Shown here in pieces: positions 35,282 through 44,748 of a DNA stretch of 55,698 nucleotides. Every line of letters starts with the position of its first letter. The first letter of the stretch is position 1. The notes under the pieces are model-generated. The model searched no databases, was not told the DNA's origin, and worked only from the letters and a program-made list of their open reading frames with translations. The stretch spans positions 1-55,698 of the forward strand of contig JAPKXQ010000081.1 in NCBI GenBank assembly GCA_026394765.1. Reading direction: 5' to 3'. This DNA is from Methanomicrobiales archaeon. Its GTDB lineage: Archaea; Halobacteriota; Methanomicrobia; Methanomicrobiales; Methanospirillaceae. The translations under genes and the position numbers were made by a program.

Positions 35282-37073
35282 GCTCGCCCGCCAGCAGCGG
35301 AGCATCAGTGTCGCAGAGTTCTTTGAGCGTAACAAGCACCTATTAGGTTTTGATTCCCCGACCCGGGGGGTAATTACCACGGTGAAGGAGGCTGTGGACA
35401 ATGCCCTCGATGCCTGTGAAGAAGCCTGTATCCTCCCTGACCTCTTCATCGCCATCAGCCGGGTCAGAGACGACATCTTCAGGATCACTGTCGAGGACAA
35501 TGGCCCAGGCATTGTCCCCGCGCAGGTCCCGTATGTCTTTGGCAAGCTCCTCTATGGCTCGAGGTTCCACCAGATACGGCAGAGCCGGGGACAGCAGGGG
35601 ATAGGGATCAGCGCCGCTGTCCTTTATGCCCAGCTCACCACCGGTACTCCAACGGTGGTCGTCTCCCGTACCAGCCCTGACACCCCTGCACACCGGTTCC
35701 AGATCCAGATCGCAATCATGGCAAACGAGCCAGAGGTCGTCGGCCACGAGGAGGTCCCCTGGGACAGGACCCATGGGACCCGGATCGAGATCCAGTTTCG
35801 GAGCAGCCTCACTGCCCGGAAACGGCTCCTGGAGTACCTGAAATATACCTCTGTGGTCAACCCCCATGCGAGGATATCCCTTGTAATCGAGGACGAACCA
35901 TTCCTCTTTGAGCGGGTGAGTGACGAGGTGATCGAGCCGCCCAAAGCGATCCAGCCACATCCCCATGGGATAGAACTGGGACAATTGAAGAGGATGGCGG
36001 CATCTGTCCCCCTCCCGCTTGATGAGTTCCTTGTTCAGGGCTTCTCACGGGTCGGGAAGAAGACCGCTACAGATATCTGTGAGCGTGCCGGCCTCTCCCC
36101 CTCCAACCCAGCGAGCGGCATTATCGGAGACGATCTGACCCGGCTCCTCGCCGCGATGCAGGCAGTAAAGGTCCCTGCTCCCCCAGCAGGCCTGTGCCTC
36201 TCTCCGATCGGAGAGGCCCTCATTGTCCAGGGCCTGGAGAAAGAGTTTCAGATGGACTTTGTCAGGGCAAGGACGCGACCAGGCTCGGTCAGTAACGGCC
36301 ACCCCTTCATGGTCGAGGCGGCGATCGGGTATGGGGGTAGACTCAACCCAGAGGGGAACGCGGTCCTCATCAGGTTTGCAAACCGGGTTCCCCTGATGTA
36401 CCAGCAGGGTGCCTGCGCGATAACCCAGGCGGTCACATCAATGAACTGGAGGAGTTATGGAATCTCCCAGCAGGGCCTTCCCATTGGGCCACTCCTCGTC
36501 CTGGTCCATGTTGCCTCGACAAGTGTACCCTTCACAAGCGAGAGCAAGGATGCGATCGCAGATATCCCTGAGATCGCGCGGGAAGTCACCCTCGCCCTCC
36601 AGGACCTTGGCCGGGACTTAAAGACCTTCCTCTCCCGCAGAGACAGGACCAGGCTCCAGGATGACCGTGCCCGGGCAGTCTGTGCCATTCTCCCTGAGAT
36701 TGCGACAAAAGTTGCCGAGATAACCGAGCGGCCTGTGCCTGACATCACCCCAATTGAGGGGAGGATCATGAAGTACCTCATCCTGAAGCGGAAGAGACTG
36801 GGGGGCAAGGTACTGATCGAGGCTGCCAACCATATGGGCCAGTCTGGGACCTTCATGATCTACCTCATCTCTGCAGACTCTGCAGGGGATGCGAGCACGC
36901 CCCCGGTCCTTGTAACCGGGAGCGGAGGCGAGTATACTGTCGTCTGGCAGGTCGCACTCGAGCCCGGGATGCGCTGGGAGACGAGATTTTCAGGATCAGG
37001 TTGCGGCGGCCTTGAGATCCGGGGTGTGGACCCTGGTAAAGTGATGGTGGTGGACGAGGGTGGCGAAGGCTGA
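35265..37073 (+). CDS. top6B: DNA topoisomerase VI subunit B
   Basis: ATPase subunit of the archaeal type IIB topoisomerase. About 602 residues: SISVAEFFERNKHLLGFDSP, the GHL ATP-binding motifs EAVDNALDACEEA, DNGPGIVPAQVPYVFGKLLY and SRGQQGIGISAAVLY, an H2TH segment (FSRVGKKTATDICERAGLS) and the transducer domain with FANRVPLMYQQGACAI. The C-terminus has an extra beta-rich extension after about residue 530. GTG at 35265 is chosen as start since it gives MALADELARQQ directly before the conserved region; the ORF is open further upstream inside hisS. Overlaps top6A by 14 bases. Confidence 0.95.
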   Translation: MALADELARQQRSISVAEFFERNKHLLGFDSPTRGVITTVKEAVDNALDACEEACILPDLFIAISRVRDDIFRITVEDNGPGIVPAQVPYVFGKLLYGSRFHQIRQSRGQQGIGISAAVLYAQLTTGTPTVVVSRTSPDTPAHRFQIQIAIMANEPEVVGHEEVPWDRTHGTRIEIQFRSSLTARKRLLEYLKYTSVVNPHARISLVIEDEPFLFERVSDEVIEPPKAIQPHPHGIELGQLKRMAASVPLPLDEFLVQGFSRVGKKTATDICERAGLSPSNPASGIIGDDLTRLLAAMQAVKVPAPPAGLCLSPIGEALIVQGLEKEFQMDFVRARTRPGSVSNGHPFMVEAAIGYGGRLNPEGNAVLIRFANRVPLMYQQGACAITQAVTSMNWRSYGISQQGLPIGPLLVLVHVASTSVPFTSESKDAIADIPEIAREVTLALQDLGRDLKTFLSRRDRTRLQDDRARAVCAILPEIATKVAEITERPVPDITPIEGRIMKYLILKRKRLGGKVLIEAANHMGQSGTFMIYLISADSAGDASTPPVLVTGSGGEYTVVWQVALEPGMRWETRFSGSGCGGLEIRGVDPGKVMVVDEGGEG

Positions 37074-38148
37074 TTTGGACGCTTCTGCGTTGACACGGCT
37101 TCTCGGAATTGCGGGGAAGTGGTACGACCAGATCGTAGCAGGGGAGGTACCCTCGATCGTGCTGCCCACCAGGACCAAACGCAACATCGAGTACGACGAT
37201 ACGACCGAAGTATGGAAGTATGGGGACAGGGAGAGTATCCGAACTGCAGGGACTGCAAAGAGTGCTCTCCACCTCCTCAGGATGGCCTTTGTTATCGGAT
37301 TTTTAAAGCAGCAGATCAATGAGAACCGGTCATCGACCTTGAGAGAGCTCTACTACATATCAGAAGGATGGCGAAGGGCCAAGTTCGGTGCCCAGGACGA
37401 GAGTAACTTACTGATCGAGGACCTCGAGATCCTTACCGACCTGCAGCGTGAGGCATTCCACTTAAGGCCAGAAGAGGACGGTGCCACCATCTTTGGACCG
37501 ATCAGGATCAGGGAGTCTACCCGGCGGGGCGTGCGTGAGATTCACTGCCGTGACGACGTAGGTGAGGCCGGGTACCAGATCCCGACGAATACTGAGAACC
37601 TCGACCTCCTGGACCACGATGCCCGCATGGTCGTAGCAGTAGAGACCGGCGGTATGTACGCCCGCCTTATTGAGAACGGGTTCGATGAGGAGTATAGCGC
37701 CGTGCTCGTGCACCTCAAGGGGCAGCCGGCACGCTCCACACGAAGGCTCCTCCACAGGATCAACGACCAGTTTCAGGTCCCAATTGTGGTCTTTACAGAT
37801 GGCGACCCCTGGTCTTACCGCATCTTTGCAAGCGTGGCGTACGGTGCCATCAAGAGTGCCCACATATCTGAGATCCTTGCAACACCCCGGGCCCAGTTCG
37901 TAGGAGTGCAGCCCAGTGATATAAGGGACTACGACCTCCCATCAGATCACCTGACTGAACGTGACGTCGCGGCCCTCAATGCCGAGCTTGCCGACCCCAG
38001 GTTCGCATCAGAGTACTGGCATGACCAGATAAAGCTCCAGCTCCAGATGAACCTCAAGTCTGAACAGCAGGCCTTTGCAGCTAGGGGGCTTGACTTCGTC
38101 ACCAGGGAGTACCTACCGGCACGGCTCTCAGCTATGGGAGTCATCTGA
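37060..38148 (+). CDS. top6A: DNA topoisomerase VI subunit A (Spo11 homologue)
   Basis: DNA-cleaving subunit. 362 residues from a GTG start: winged-helix 5Y-CAP domain with the catalytic tyrosine in LRELYYISE (Tyr98/99), then the Toprim domain with [12 protein letters not shown] (metal-binding Glu) and [11 protein letters not shown] (DxD), and a typical end with [19 protein letters not shown]. The order top6B-top6A and the 14-base overlap suggest stoichiometric expression. Confidence 0.96.
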   Translation: MAKADLDASALTRLLGIAGKWYDQIVAGEVPSIVLPTRTKRNIEYDDTTEVWKYGDRESIRTAGTAKSALHLLRMAFVIGFLKQQINENRSSTLRELYYISEGWRRAKFGAQDESNLLIEDLEILTDLQREAFHLRPEEDGATIFGPIRIRESTRRGVREIHCRDDVGEAGYQIPTNTENLDLLDHDARMVVAVETGGMYARLIENGFDEEYSAVLVHLKGQPARSTRRLLHRINDQFQVPIVVFTDGDPWSYRIFASVAYGAIKSAHISEILATPRAQFVGVQPSDIRDYDLPSDHLTERDVAALNAELADPRFASEYWHDQIKLQLQMNLKSEQQAFAARGLDFVTREYLPARLSAMGVI

Positions 38149-38159
38149 TCGTAGATGCG

Positions 38160-38166
38160 TTTTTTT
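38160..38166 (+). terminator. T-run terminator candidate after top6A
   Basis: Seven T begin 12 bases after the top6A stop, a likely end of the hisS-top6B-top6A transcript. No stem is evident. Confidence 0.4.
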
Positions 38167-38238
38167 GACAATGTGAATACTCTCACAAAATCCCTTTTGC
38201 TTCCCTTCGGTCCCCTCTAATTCTTATCATGTCCTGGT

Positions 38239-39282
38239 TCAGACAAAGAACCTGAACATGACCCAAGCGATAGCGAGCATAATAATTGAGTACTTTAACC
38301 CCGAGACTGCGCTGCTCTCTCCCATCTGACCGGCCACCAGGCCGGAACAGAACCCCTGGATCATTGCGGCATGGGAAAAAATCCTTGTATAAAGGCTGAT
38401 ATCGAGAGATTTTCCGAACTGGCCCGATGCACCGGCAGCAGCTGCTGCTGCGCCAGCAGTCGCCATGGTGGTGAGAAATGTCGAGACAAGGACGAATATC
38501 ACGAAGAGGAAGACAAAGAACGAGATGAGGACGATGATGACGTAGATTATCATGTTGTTCCGCCGCTCCGATTTCATGTTCATCGTCTCATAGGTGTCCA
38601 CCGCTGCCGCACGCAGCACCTCACTCGCGTCACCTCCTGCCTTACTTGCCTTGGCGACGAGGTCAACACTCCGCAGCGCGAGCGGTGTCCCGAGGTTCTG
38701 GCCGAACCGCAGGATGGCGTCGACAAAGGGGACGTTCCAGGACATCTCGTTGTCCATCTTCTTAATGTGAGGTGTGAGTGTACTGTAGTCACCTAATGCT
38801 ACGAGGTGGACCGCGTTTGGAAGTGTCATCCCGCTGTCGTTCATCCCGGCGAGGTCCCTGAAGAAGTTAGGGAGTGCTTCTTCCAGGAGACGGACCCGCC
38901 GAGTCTCAATCAGGTCGGTGATCGTTAAGGGGACCACCATGATCAGGATAGTAAAGACTATGATATCATCAAGAGCAGTTGAGGTGAGAATGACGTAGAT
39001 TCCGTAGCTCTGCACCATCATTCCAGCCCCTAATATGAAGAATAATACTGCAATTGGGGCCGAGACGAGGAGGATGTTTATGGGACTTGCGAAGATGACT
39101 TTCAGAGGATGCCTTGTGACGCGGCCCAGTCCAGTCTCATGGGCCCGGAAGTCCTCGATACGGCGTTCAATCTCTTGTTCTGTGCGATCGACCGGGGTTG
39201 GCGCGGCGCGGTCTGATGCTGGGCCTGTCTCTGTAGCACTGTCACTATTCCCAAACAAGGACTTGAGCCTCTTTACAACCAC
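38239..39282 (-). CDS. Type II/IV secretion F-domain membrane protein, TadC/FlaJ-like (second half)
   Basis: 347 residues: about 85 cytosolic residues, then two transmembrane segments (INILLVSAPIAVLFFILGAG and VFTILIMVVPLTI region), a T2SSF cytosolic domain (LLEEALPNFFRDLAGMNDSG; VDLVAKASKAGGDASEVLRA) and three C-terminal membrane segments including an alanine-rich stretch (TAGAAAAAAGASG). It corresponds to one of the two F-domain units of FlaJ-type platform proteins, here as a separate protein. Genes for the other half and the ATPase lie directly upstream on the same strand. Expected to anchor a pilus or archaellum-like filament in the membrane. Confidence 0.85.
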   Translation of the reverse strand: MVVKRLKSLFGNSDSATETGPASDRAAPTPVDRTEQEIERRIEDFRAHETGLGRVTRHPLKVIFASPINILLVSAPIAVLFFILGAGMMVQSYGIYVILTSTALDDIIVFTILIMVVPLTITDLIETRRVRLLEEALPNFFRDLAGMNDSGMTLPNAVHLVALGDYSTLTPHIKKMDNEMSWNVPFVDAILRFGQNLGTPLALRSVDLVAKASKAGGDASEVLRAAAVDTYETMNMKSERRNNMIIYVIIVLISFFVFLFVIFVLVSTFLTTMATAGAAAAAAGASGQFGKSLDISLYTRIFSHAAMIQGFCSGLVAGQMGESSAVSGLKYSIIMLAIAWVMFRFFV

Positions 39283-39288
39283 GGGTCT

Positions 39289-40212
39289 TCAGCCCTCCGG
39301 TGTCATGGAACTGATGAGGATAACAAACATGATACTCCCAAACGGGATCATGAAGTAGATGATGGCATAGAGGAAGACCGGCTGCGTCTGCCCCCCGATG
39401 ACTGACATAATAGACTGGAGAATGATAAGGAAGAGGGGGCCTGCGACCATTGCAGTGACGTACGACTCAGAGATAAGTCCGAGGGTATCGAGGAACATCT
39501 TCTGCCCCTGGCGGTTCTCAAGTGCGTACTGCTCAGCCTTGGTCCGAAAGTAGACCGTGAGGTTACTCCCACTCGAGATGCTCCCCATCGCACCCTGGAT
39601 GAACTCTTTCATCCGCATACTCGGGGTGGTCATCGAGACGAGCCTGAGGGCCTCTATCAAGTCTCGTCCAAAGAGGTCGATCTCCCGTGTCACATAACGG
39701 GCTTCAACCGCACTCTCCCCGTACATGGGGCTATTTCCAAGCTGGCGAAATATCTCGGCAGGTGCGATCCCGGCAGTTGACATCGCCGTGATATAGTTGA
39801 TGGCATAGGGCAGGGTCGAGTCAATGTTCCTACGCCGGGTCCCTGCGACGACTGAAGGGTAGATGTTAAAGACAAGGAATGTCAGGCCTCCAAAGACTGC
39901 AAAGGAGATGAGTATCGCAAGAAGGGTCCCGATGATGAGTGAGTAGGTTGAGAGTGCCGCGACTGACTCAGGGACTTCCCCGCGGTAGGTGATCATCTCA
40001 GGGATACGAAGGAGGTACGTGAATATCCCAATCATTATTGCAGAAAGGATGGCGACGATTGCAGAGCTCACCAGCGTCGTTGCGAGGTAGACCTCGAAAG
40101 GCGTCATGATCCGTGCAGAAACAAGGTCTTTTCTGAGATTTGCAAACTGTTGCCGGCGTCCCTTTAAGCGGTTTCCAAGGAGGTTGAAGCAGAACCGCTC
40201 GTAACTATTCAT
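39289..40212 (-). CDS. Type II/IV secretion F-domain membrane protein, TadB/FlaJ-like (first half)
   Basis: 307 residues: a basic N-terminus (NLLGNRLKGRRQQFANLRKD), two transmembrane segments (VSSAIVAILSAIMIGIFTYL; LIIGTLLAILISFAVFGGLT), a T2SSF domain (STLPYAINYITAMSTAGIAP; EIDLFGRDLIEALRLVSMTT) and C-terminal membrane helices. It pairs with the downstream half-size protein to make a full platform. It ends seven bases before that gene, and its start overlaps the ATPase stop, as in pilus/secretion operons. Confidence 0.85.
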   Translation of the reverse strand: MNSYERFCFNLLGNRLKGRRQQFANLRKDLVSARIMTPFEVYLATTLVSSAIVAILSAIMIGIFTYLLRIPEMITYRGEVPESVAALSTYSLIIGTLLAILISFAVFGGLTFLVFNIYPSVVAGTRRRNIDSTLPYAINYITAMSTAGIAPAEIFRQLGNSPMYGESAVEARYVTREIDLFGRDLIEALRLVSMTTPSMRMKEFIQGAMGSISSGSNLTVYFRTKAEQYALENRQGQKMFLDTLGLISESYVTAMVAGPLFLIILQSIMSVIGGQTQPVFLYAIIYFMIPFGSIMFVILISSMTPEG

Positions 40213-42508
40213 AGATCTCAGCCCGGACTTTCCGGATGACTACTTCAGGGTCACGATGATAGGATATGAGCATGTGGCTGACATCTTTAAAGTTCCGTAT
40301 CTTTCGGATCCTCATCCACTCTAAAACCTCCTGGCGTCGTTTCAGTTCCTCACGCATCCTCTCCTCGTCCCATCCTTTCATCTCCATGATAGACTCAAGC
40401 ACATAGGACTTTCCTGAGTAAGAGATTGTGTCGGTAGCCTGGTGCCACCGAAAGACCTCGTTTGTGATGAGCTCGTTCGTTCTGGGATCGATATCGAGGA
40501 TCTCAATGATCTGCTTGTTTCTTCGGATCCGCTGGCCAGCAACTCTTGCCTGGATCTGGACACAGACGATATCAAGAGCAGAGAGCATGTTCCTTGGGAC
40601 ATCTAGTGGGGGATTTTCAAGACGGTGGACTGCGCTTGCGACCGAATCGGCGTGCATGGTCGAGTAGGTGACGTGGCCTGTGCTCATCGCCTGGAAGAGA
40701 GTCTGTGCCTCGCGCCCACGGCACTCACCAACGATGATGTACTCAGGGCGCTGCCGCAGTGCTGCCCTCAGCAGCTCGTACATATCTATCTCGCCCTTTC
40801 CTTCCTTATCGAATGATGAGCGGGTAATGCTCGGGATCCAGTTGGGGTGAGGGAGTTTGAGTTCCCTGGTGTCCTCCAGAGTGACGATCTTGGCCAGTGG
40901 TGGGATGAAGAGGGATATTGCATTGAGCGATGTGGTCTTTCCAGAAGCGGTCCCGCCAGCAAAGATGCACGACTTCCCACCCTCTACTGCAAGCCAGAGG
41001 TACGCAACCGCAAGTGGTGTGAAGGTGGCCCACTCGATGAGATCGGTGGGGGTGATAGGTTCGTCCTTGAACTTCCTGATAGTAAATGTAGATCCATGCG
41101 CCGTAACCTCCTGGCCAAGCGTCATCTGGATACGCGAACCATCAGACATGGTGGCATCCAGCATCGGCTCGGCTATGGAGATGTATTTTCCAGACCTCTG
41201 TGCGAGCTTTGTCACATAGGAGTCGAGCTCCTCGGCTCTGGTGAATACCATGGTGGTCTTCATCGACTCATACCGGGAATGGTAGATAAAGATGCTGACA
41301 TTCACCCCGTCGCAGGAGATGTCCTCAATGTACTTGTCGTGCATGATAGGGTCGATAAGGCCGTGACCGAGGAACTCCTTCTCCATGTTATAGCGGATCT
41401 TCGCCCTTTGGGGTGGGGAGAGGACGATGCCAAAGTCTGCGACGATATCATCCGTGGTAGTGCGCAGGGTGGCTTGTGCTATCTCGTTGGTCACCTCTTT
41501 CGTGTTGATCTCGAGCCGCTCGAAGATCCGGGTCTTGAGCTCCTGGAACATGTCGGCTTCAGCTGGGGTGAGGACCGGTTCGAGGACCTCGTATGTGTAC
41601 TCGTGGGTACTGTGGTCATAGATGATCCTGATGTATGCAAAGGGTGGGTTCACCGGGTAGAGGTCGATCTGCTCGATCCCAGTGCGTGGAGGAAAAACAA
41701 GGTTTACGAGGGGGCCATGGAGCGTGGGGTTGTACTCCTCTACCCTGTGTCGTATGACGTTTTTGAGGCTGAACCGTCCAAAAACCCCTCCCTTAGCCCC
41801 ACCTGCATCTCCGATTGACGCAACATCGCTACTGATGGTCTGGATGACAGAGTCTGGGATGCCTTTACGCCAGATAGCATCGATCTCAGGGGGGAGGTCT
41901 GATGCGATGGCACCGGCAAAGGCATCCCTGACCTGGTGGATGTGGATCTCATCTATCTTAAATGTCGCACCTTTTGGCAGGATCACCCCTGATAGGTCGT
42001 TGAGATCGTCTATCAAGACGATCTTCTCCTCTGCCATGGCGTTTCCCTCTGACCACTGGGTCTTAGCTCCCCATTCTTCCTGGTTGGGTGTGGTTGAATG
42101 ATCCATTGGGCCGGGTCCAGGCTTATCCCTGCCACTTGGTGCACCTGTGCGCAGGTCTGTTGTCGATGGCCCGGTGGCTGCCTTGGCCGGGGTTTCCTCA
42201 TGCACGTTAATTTTGGCAGGTCGCCCTTCAGAAGCTCTGTTCTGCTCTGCAAGTTCAGATTCAGGACTGCGAGGCAGGGGATCTTTTCTGACTGGGGGGG
42301 TAGTAGCCCCTGGCGCGGGTGGTGAAAGATCCACCTTTGAGGGTCCATTCGAGATAGTGCCGATGCGGGCCATCAGGTCCTTGAGCTCTTTTCCCGCCTG
42401 CGTGTTCTCTTCTTTAGTCTGGGCTCTCTTTATTACCTCTTTCTGTTTCAGGCCCCGGATAAGGTTGCTGAGGGCCTCTTCCCCCCCGGGTTCCGGTTCT
42501 TCTGTCAT
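40205..42508 (-). CDS. Type II/IV secretion system ATPase (GspE/FlaI family)
   Basis: 767 residues, long for the family. About 200 N-terminal residues are polar and probably disordered, with proline-rich pieces. Then come an N-terminal ATPase subdomain, Walker A GGTASGKTTSLNAISLF (about residues 514-522), the Asp-box VTLEDTRELKLPHPNWIP, Walker B YIIVGECRGREAQTL and the His box AMSTGHVTYSTMHADS. A C-terminal tail of about 100 residues (EMKGWDEERMREELKRRQEV) ends in a helix. It drives filament assembly with the two F-domain proteins encoded downstream. A TATA-like sequence lies at about 42611-42624. The filament is unknown because no pilin gene is nearby. Confidence 0.9.
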   Translation of the reverse strand: MTEEPEPGGEEALSNLIRGLKQKEVIKRAQTKEENTQAGKELKDLMARIGTISNGPSKVDLSPPAPGATTPPVRKDPLPRSPESELAEQNRASEGRPAKINVHEETPAKAATGPSTTDLRTGAPSGRDKPGPGPMDHSTTPNQEEWGAKTQWSEGNAMAEEKIVLIDDLNDLSGVILPKGATFKIDEIHIHQVRDAFAGAIASDLPPEIDAIWRKGIPDSVIQTISSDVASIGDAGGAKGGVFGRFSLKNVIRHRVEEYNPTLHGPLVNLVFPPRTGIEQIDLYPVNPPFAYIRIIYDHSTHEYTYEVLEPVLTPAEADMFQELKTRIFERLEINTKEVTNEIAQATLRTTTDDIVADFGIVLSPPQRAKIRYNMEKEFLGHGLIDPIMHDKYIEDISCDGVNVSIFIYHSRYESMKTTMVFTRAEELDSYVTKLAQRSGKYISIAEPMLDATMSDGSRIQMTLGQEVTAHGSTFTIRKFKDEPITPTDLIEWATFTPLAVAYLWLAVEGGKSCIFAGGTASGKTTSLNAISLFIPPLAKIVTLEDTRELKLPHPNWIPSITRSSFDKEGKGEIDMYELLRAALRQRPEYIIVGECRGREAQTLFQAMSTGHVTYSTMHADSVASAVHRLENPPLDVPRNMLSALDIVCVQIQARVAGQRIRRNKQIIEILDIDPRTNELITNEVFRWHQATDTISYSGKSYVLESIMEMKGWDEERMREELKRRQEVLEWMRIRKIRNFKDVSHMLISYHRDPEVVIRKVRAEIYE

Positions 42509-42649
42509 GGTGCCCCCATCTCCTCGTGTCTCAACCGTATCTCTCCAATCGCTTCAGATCTGCCACCACACCATTGCACCAGAGCGGTGTAGGAGTGGTT
42601 GGGGGATGCGTATAATAAGTATTTGGAGGGGGCAGTATGCACCCGCTTG

Positions 42650-43345
42650 CTATACAGAGGCGCAGTCATCGCTGATGCTTTTGAGTGCAATCCGCACAAG
42701 ACCGAGGTTGGCGTCATTACTTGCGATTACGCACACACAGAGGTCCCCGGCACGAACAACTATCAATTTCCGCTCACCCGTCTCCAGGGTTATCTGGTCG
42801 AGTGTGCCGATCTCCATTTCCAACACTGTTTTCATACCGGCTCTGAACAGTTCCTCTGCGAGGGCCGCGATCTGTTCAAAGTCCCCCTCCCCGACAGACT
42901 TCACGATGTAACCTTCATAGCAGGCCGAGACTGCGATCACCCCGGGCTGGTCTGCGATCCGATTCAGGTGTGCCTCGCTGAGTGCTTTTGGTTCAGATCC
43001 TTCCCGGCTCGAAGAGATGCCAAGCCCCTGTCTTTTGGAGATATCCAATGCAGTGTTGAATTCTTCCTCGGAGTACCGCATGAGTGTGCACTCCGCACCG
43101 CCTGCCACAGACTCCAGTGCTGAGGCATCAGCACGTGCCACCGCCATATCACCCACAAAGACCAAGTCTCTCTCACGATAGAAGGCTCCGTGGATGCACC
43201 CACGGTCTATTAAGAATGCTCCCTCCCCTTGGCCAGTACTGATTCTGAACACCCCTCGAAAGAGGCGGAGTAGTTGGATGAAGACGCTCGGCTGCTGGTT
43301 CCGGATGGTTATGACATAGGTCCCATTAGGCAGTTCAATGAGCAT
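42650..43345 (-). CDS. DUF2226-like plus roadblock/LC7 domain protein
   Basis: 231 residues in two parts. Residues 1-110 look like the archaeal DUF2226 type (IELPNGTYVITIRNQQ; a hydrophobic-GxGE strand FLIDRGCIHGAFYRER; ALESVAGGAECTLMRYSE). Residues 125-231 are a roadblock/LC7-like domain (GVIAVSACYEGYIVKSVGEG; ERKLIVVRAGDLCVCVIASN). Roadblock proteins bind and regulate small GTPases or motor ATPases in bacteria and archaea. ATG 43345 follows a GAGAGAG-rich sequence. It lies upstream of the secretion ATPase on the same strand, 141 bases away. Confidence 0.7.
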   Translation of the reverse strand: MLIELPNGTYVITIRNQQPSVFIQLLRLFRGVFRISTGQGEGAFLIDRGCIHGAFYRERDLVFVGDMAVARADASALESVAGGAECTLMRYSEEEFNTALDISKRQGLGISSSREGSEPKALSEAHLNRIADQPGVIAVSACYEGYIVKSVGEGDFEQIAALAEELFRAGMKTVLEMEIGTLDQITLETGERKLIVVRAGDLCVCVIASNDANLGLVRIALKSISDDCASV

Positions 43346-43470
43346 GCGATTCTCTCTCTTTCCTGCGCTTTTATCGGATGTAACCGCTCTGTCCTATCCT
43401 CGTATGCAGTCTTGAGGAGCAGTGGACTGGGAATATGTCAAAACGACAGATCCGGCAGTATTAAAGGTGA

Positions 43471-43818
43471 TCAGAGTGCTGCAATAAGCCGCTCTCTGTT
43501 CTTCTTCACCTCGTAGCGTATCCTTCCGACAATTGTGTCAGTATCGGTCACAATCGCGAAGAGCTCCTCGTCGGTGAGCGGTAACAGGATGATGGATCCA
43601 TGCTCGAGTTCCACGAGCATCTGGCGGAGCTGACCTTTTCCCAGGGAAGACCCCATCGCCTCTGATGTCCCAAGCCCGGTGGATGCCATGGCACCCAGGG
43701 CATCAATGTCGATCTTTCCTGATATCGCACTCTCAATGACAAATCCATCCCTCCCCACGATGACCGCTGCGGAGAGCCCCTCGATCTTTAAGAATTCCTC
43801 GAGTATCTGCTTGAGCAT
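43471..43818 (-). CDS. Roadblock/LC7 domain protein
   Basis: 115 residues, a complete roadblock/LC7 fold: MLKQILEEFLKIEGLSAAVI, VGRDGFVIESAISGKIDIDA, MVELEHGSIILLPLTDEELF and IVTDTDTIVGRIRYEVKKN. ATG 43818 is chosen over the longer open frame to 43887 because a TATA-like box at 43861-43870 would start transcription near 43840, and GAGGTG precedes this ATG. Related MglB-like proteins regulate Ras-like GTPases and cell polarity; no such GTPase is adjacent, but a MinD-type ATPase is close. Confidence 0.82.
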   Translation of the reverse strand: MLKQILEEFLKIEGLSAAVIVGRDGFVIESAISGKIDIDALGAMASTGLGTSEAMGSSLGKGQLRQMLVELEHGSIILLPLTDEELFAIVTDTDTIVGRIRYEVKKNRERLIAAL

Positions 43819-43860
43819 AGTGGGGCGCACCTCTGTCAGTAGAGTTCCTCTCCCTGGGTG

Positions 43861-43870
43861 AATATAAAGG
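43861..43870 (-). promoter_or_regulatory. TATA-like promoter element of the roadblock gene
   Basis: The minus strand reads CCTTTATATT, 43-52 bases before the chosen ATG. A start site about 25 bases downstream would leave a leader of roughly 20 bases containing GAGGTG. Confidence 0.5.
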
Positions 43871-44095
43871 AGTATGATACGATCCAATGCAATGAGGGGA
43901 TATCTACTAATCTCCTTCTCCCGCTGTCAGATGTCCCGGAATATGTCTGGTAAAGTGGACATTATTTAAGTAAACTTCGCATTCTTTTAACAATATACCT
44001 TTATTTTGAACGAGCCGGGGACTCCCTCAGATGGGAGGTGAAACTGGTGTGGCATATGGATAGGATTATCTGTGCGAGGACCAATCACCTCTTCG

Positions 44096-44740
44096 ATGCA
44101 GGTCCCTCGGGGCACGTTCCTCAGTCTTCGAAAAAACGTTCTCCTCTCGTCAATTTTGGAGGAGACCGCTGCAACAAAGTTTTCCGGGTACTGTGTGGCA
44201 TCGACAGGCGATGAGAGCTTCTCATTTGTGATAAAGGCCGGAAGTATCGTTCTTGCCTCGCATAGGAACCTATCAGGTGATGCCGCAGTTGAGGCAGCAA
44301 TACGGGCACATGGGGCCCTGGTGAATGCGATCTTCTCGGAACTGACGCCATCACAGATCACCCTTGCGATCGAGTTCAATAAACACGCGACTGTCAAGAA
44401 GAGTGACGGTATCTTCTCCCCAGGGAAGGGAACACCTGTTAGCCTGGCGGAGCGGGGTGGGTACAATGTCCCCCTCTCGCGAACTGAACCATTAAACCAG
44501 AAGATACCACTCGCAGGAAGTGGGCAGGGCAGTCTGCAGGGTTCCCCCAGGCACTTGCCGGTCTCTCAAGCAGTGTCAGGTCCCGAAGAGGAAATACCCG
44601 ATGATGCTCTGTATATCCGGGACTTCGAGAACCTGGACCGGCTGGACCTCGATACACTTGCGATGAAGATACGGACCAGTTGCCGGTTGACCGTGGAGAG
44701 CCTGGACCTTGGTCACCTTATCGCTGAGTCTGATAGGTGA
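44096..44740 (+). CDS. DUF2226-like protein
   Basis: 214 residues from ATG 44096 (GTG 44072 is an alternative). Residues 1-105 show the same pattern as the neighbouring DUF2226-like proteins: VPRGTFLSLRKNVLLSSILE, FSGYCVASTGDESFSFVIKA, SIVLASHRNLSGDAAVEAAI. A Gly/Ser-rich variable linker follows and then a short helical end (LDRLDLDTLAMKIRTSCRLT). No enzymatic motif. It overlaps the next gene's open frame and starts a plus-strand run that leads into minD, divergent from the roadblock gene. Confidence 0.65.
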   Translation: MQVPRGTFLSLRKNVLLSSILEETAATKFSGYCVASTGDESFSFVIKAGSIVLASHRNLSGDAAVEAAIRAHGALVNAIFSELTPSQITLAIEFNKHATVKKSDGIFSPGKGTPVSLAERGGYNVPLSRTEPLNQKIPLAGSGQGSLQGSPRHLPVSQAVSGPEEEIPDDALYIRDFENLDRLDLDTLAMKIRTSCRLTVESLDLGHLIAESDR

Positions 44741-44748
44741 GGGCAATA

